Below, in pieces: positions 5,546 to 6,717 of a DNA stretch of 6,717 nucleotides. The translations under genes and the position numbers were made by a program. Below the pieces are notes generated by a model. The model did no database searches and had not been told where the DNA came from. It saw only the letters and a program-made list of their open reading frames with translations. Source of the stretch: an uncultured Odoribacter sp. GTDB lineage: Bacteria; Bacteroidota; Bacteroidia; Bacteroidales; Marinifilaceae. Where the stretch lies: contig URJC01000140.1 in the NCBI GenBank assembly GCA_900548135.1, positions 1 through 6,717 of the forward strand, given 5' to 3'. Numbering within the stretch: position 1 is the stretch's first letter; the number at the start of each line of letters is the position of its first letter.

Positions 5546-6717
5546 TTATTTGCCCCATGATTCCCTGTCCAGACTCCGGTATTGGATCGCTTCGGCGATA
5601 TGTTGCGGAAGGATATGGTCTGAACTTGCCAGGTCAGCAATTGTCCGGGAGAGTTTTATGATCCGGTCATAAGCCCGGGCAGAAAGTCCGAATTTCTGCA
5701 TAGCCATTTTCAGTAAGGTAAGACATTGGTGATCCAATGGACAAAATTTTTTCAATAAACCAGGATTCATCTGGGCATTACAATGAATACCCGGATAAGC
5801 TTTAAAACGTTCAGTTTGTATTTCGCGGGCAGCCATAACTCTGGCACGTATAATATTGCTGGGTTCAGCTTCTTGGGTTCCGGTTATTTTATCTAATTCT
5901 ACAGGTACAACTTCAATATGGATATCTATGCGATCCAGTAATGGTCCCGAGATTCGGGACAGGTAACGTTGTACGGCACTTTCTGTACAACTGCATTCTT
6001 TGGTAGGATGATTGTAATATCCACAGGGGCAGGGATTCATAGAGGCAACCAGCATGAAATTAGCCGGATAGTCGACACTGTAACGGGCACGGCTGATGAT
6101 AATTTTCCGGTCTTCAAGAGGTTGACGCATGACTTCCAGTACTGCACGTTGGAATTCAGGGAGTTCGTCAAGAAAGAGCACTCCATTGGAAGCGAGTGAT
6201 ATTTCTCCGGGATGAGGATAAGCGCCTCCTCCAATGAGAGCAATTCCCGATATAGTATGATGGGGGGAACGAAATGGACGGCTGGTGATCAGGGAACAGT
6301 TCCGGGATAATTTTCCGGCTACAGAGTGGATCTTAGTGGTTTCCAAAGATTCTTCAATCGTCATAGGGGGCAAAATACTGGGAAGACGGCGTGCCAGCAT
6401 CGTTTTTCCTGAGCCTGGCGAGCCGACCATGAGCAAATTGTGAGCACCTGAGGCTGCGACTTCTAAGGCCCTTTTGACAGTTTCCTGACCTTTTACATCT
6501 TTAAAATCGTAATAGGTATATTCTTCTGGATCTGATTGATAGGGATTGAATTGAAAAGGAGAATAATCGGTTTTCTGGTTGAAAAAACCAACCACTTCCC
6601 GGATGTGTGAAAATCCGTACACTTGTATCCCTTCAACAACAGCTGCTTCGTTGGCATTGGCTAACGGGACAATGATGTTTTTGAACCCACTGCTTCGGGC
6701 ATTGATTGTGATAGGAA
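5546..6717 (-). CDS. comM: YifB/ComM family Mg-chelatase-like AAA+ ATPase, 5' end outside window
   Basis: The C-terminal 389 residues of a protein usually about 510 long. The frame stays open to the right edge of the window, where the visible start PITINARSSGFKNIIVP matches the end of the family's N-terminal domain. The gene therefore begins beyond base 6717, and the GTG near 6622 is internal. Motifs in order: Walker A GSPGSGKT (6401-6424); Walker B VLFLDE (6164-6181); SMNPCPCG with a second CxC (about 5985-6040), the family's cysteine cluster; then LLDRIDIHIEV and a C-terminal helical region (LSARAYDRIIKLSRTIADL). In Vibrio and Haemophilus, ComM is a hexameric helicase that promotes branch migration during natural transformation. 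The family is widespread in species not known to be competent, so its role here is unproven. It is convergent with ppa, with 46 bases between stop codons. Confidence 0.93.
   Translation of the reverse strand, partial: PITINARSSGFKNIIVPLANANEAAVVEGIQVYGFSHIREVVGFFNQKTDYSPFQFNPYQSDPEEYTYYDFKDVKGQETVKRALEVAASGAHNLLMVGSPGSGKTMLARRLPSILPPMTIEESLETTKIHSVAGKLSRNCSLITSRPFRSPHHTISGIALIGGGAYPHPGEISLASNGVLFLDELPEFQRAVLEVMRQPLEDRKIIISRARYSVDYPANFMLVASMNPCPCGYYNHPTKECSCTESAVQRYLSRISGPLLDRIDIHIEVVPVELDKITGTQEAEPSNIIRARVMAAREIQTERFKAYPGIHCNAQMNPGLLKKFCPLDHQCLTLLKMAMQKFGLSARAYDRIIKLSRTIADLASSDHILPQHIAEAIQYRSLDRESWGK

Noticed and set aside
5944..5960. Perfect 7-bp inverted repeat GTCCCGA-GAT-TCGGGAC inside comM
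   Set aside because: It lies within the conserved LSRISGP coding stretch and is explained by codons; one copy only, no regulatory context.
6620..6622. GTG at 6622 as the start of the minus-strand ATPase
   Set aside because: The frame is open upstream to the window edge and encodes conserved family sequence, so this is an internal Val codon.
1..6717. CRISPR array, insertion sequence, phage or defence system
   Set aside because: No spaced direct repeats, transposase, integrase or defence-type domain was found; all large ORFs are explained by housekeeping genes.

Overview
The window is an ordinary, densely packed stretch of a bacterial chromosome. It most likely comes from the Bacteroidota, order Bacteroidales. 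The reasons are: protein sequences of the Bacteroidales type (GrpE, DnaJ, OxyR, a long family I pyrophosphatase); A/T-rich translation starts without clear Shine-Dalgarno sequences; one strong promoter of the Bacteroidetes sigma type (TTTG, 20-base spacer, TAnnTTTG); and grpE-dnaJ paired without dnaK. An Odoribacteraceae-like gut or oral anaerobe is my guess, but the genus cannot be fixed from this sequence alone.

Layout, left to right. Bases 1-53 are the 3' part of a tRNA-Glu(UUC), followed 32 bases later by rpsT (ribosomal protein S20) and a strong intrinsic terminator at 366-395. radC (JAMM/MPN-fold protein of unresolved role) follows at 493-1212 and ends at a weak terminator-like hairpin. 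Its T-tract overlaps the -33 box of the next promoter (1260-1291). That promoter should drive grpE (1368-1973). A 151-base gap with a long near-perfect hairpin (2066-2103, plus an outer helix) separates grpE from dnaJ (2125-3270). dnaJ is followed after 12 bases by oxyR (3283-4233), which overlaps gmhA (4215-4802). ppa follows 19 bases later (4822-5499). The right end holds a convergent comM/yifB-type AAA ATPase gene on the minus strand (5546-6717), whose 5' end lies outside the window.

How the genes work together. GrpE and DnaJ are the nucleotide-exchange factor and J-protein co-chaperone of DnaK, which is encoded elsewhere. Tight spacing suggests that dnaJ, oxyR, gmhA and probably ppa are co-transcribed. 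This would link protein-folding stress, peroxide sensing (OxyR with both redox cysteines), the first step of ADP-heptose synthesis, and pyrophosphate removal. radC and comM are both associated with competence and DNA processing in other bacteria, but are not linked in one operon here.

I found no mobile element, CRISPR array, toxin-antitoxin module, phage gene or evident novel multi-gene system. The points most worth a second look are the grpE-dnaJ hairpin, the replacement of a conserved zinc-ligand cysteine in DnaJ by aspartate, and the chaperone-oxyR-gmhA arrangement.
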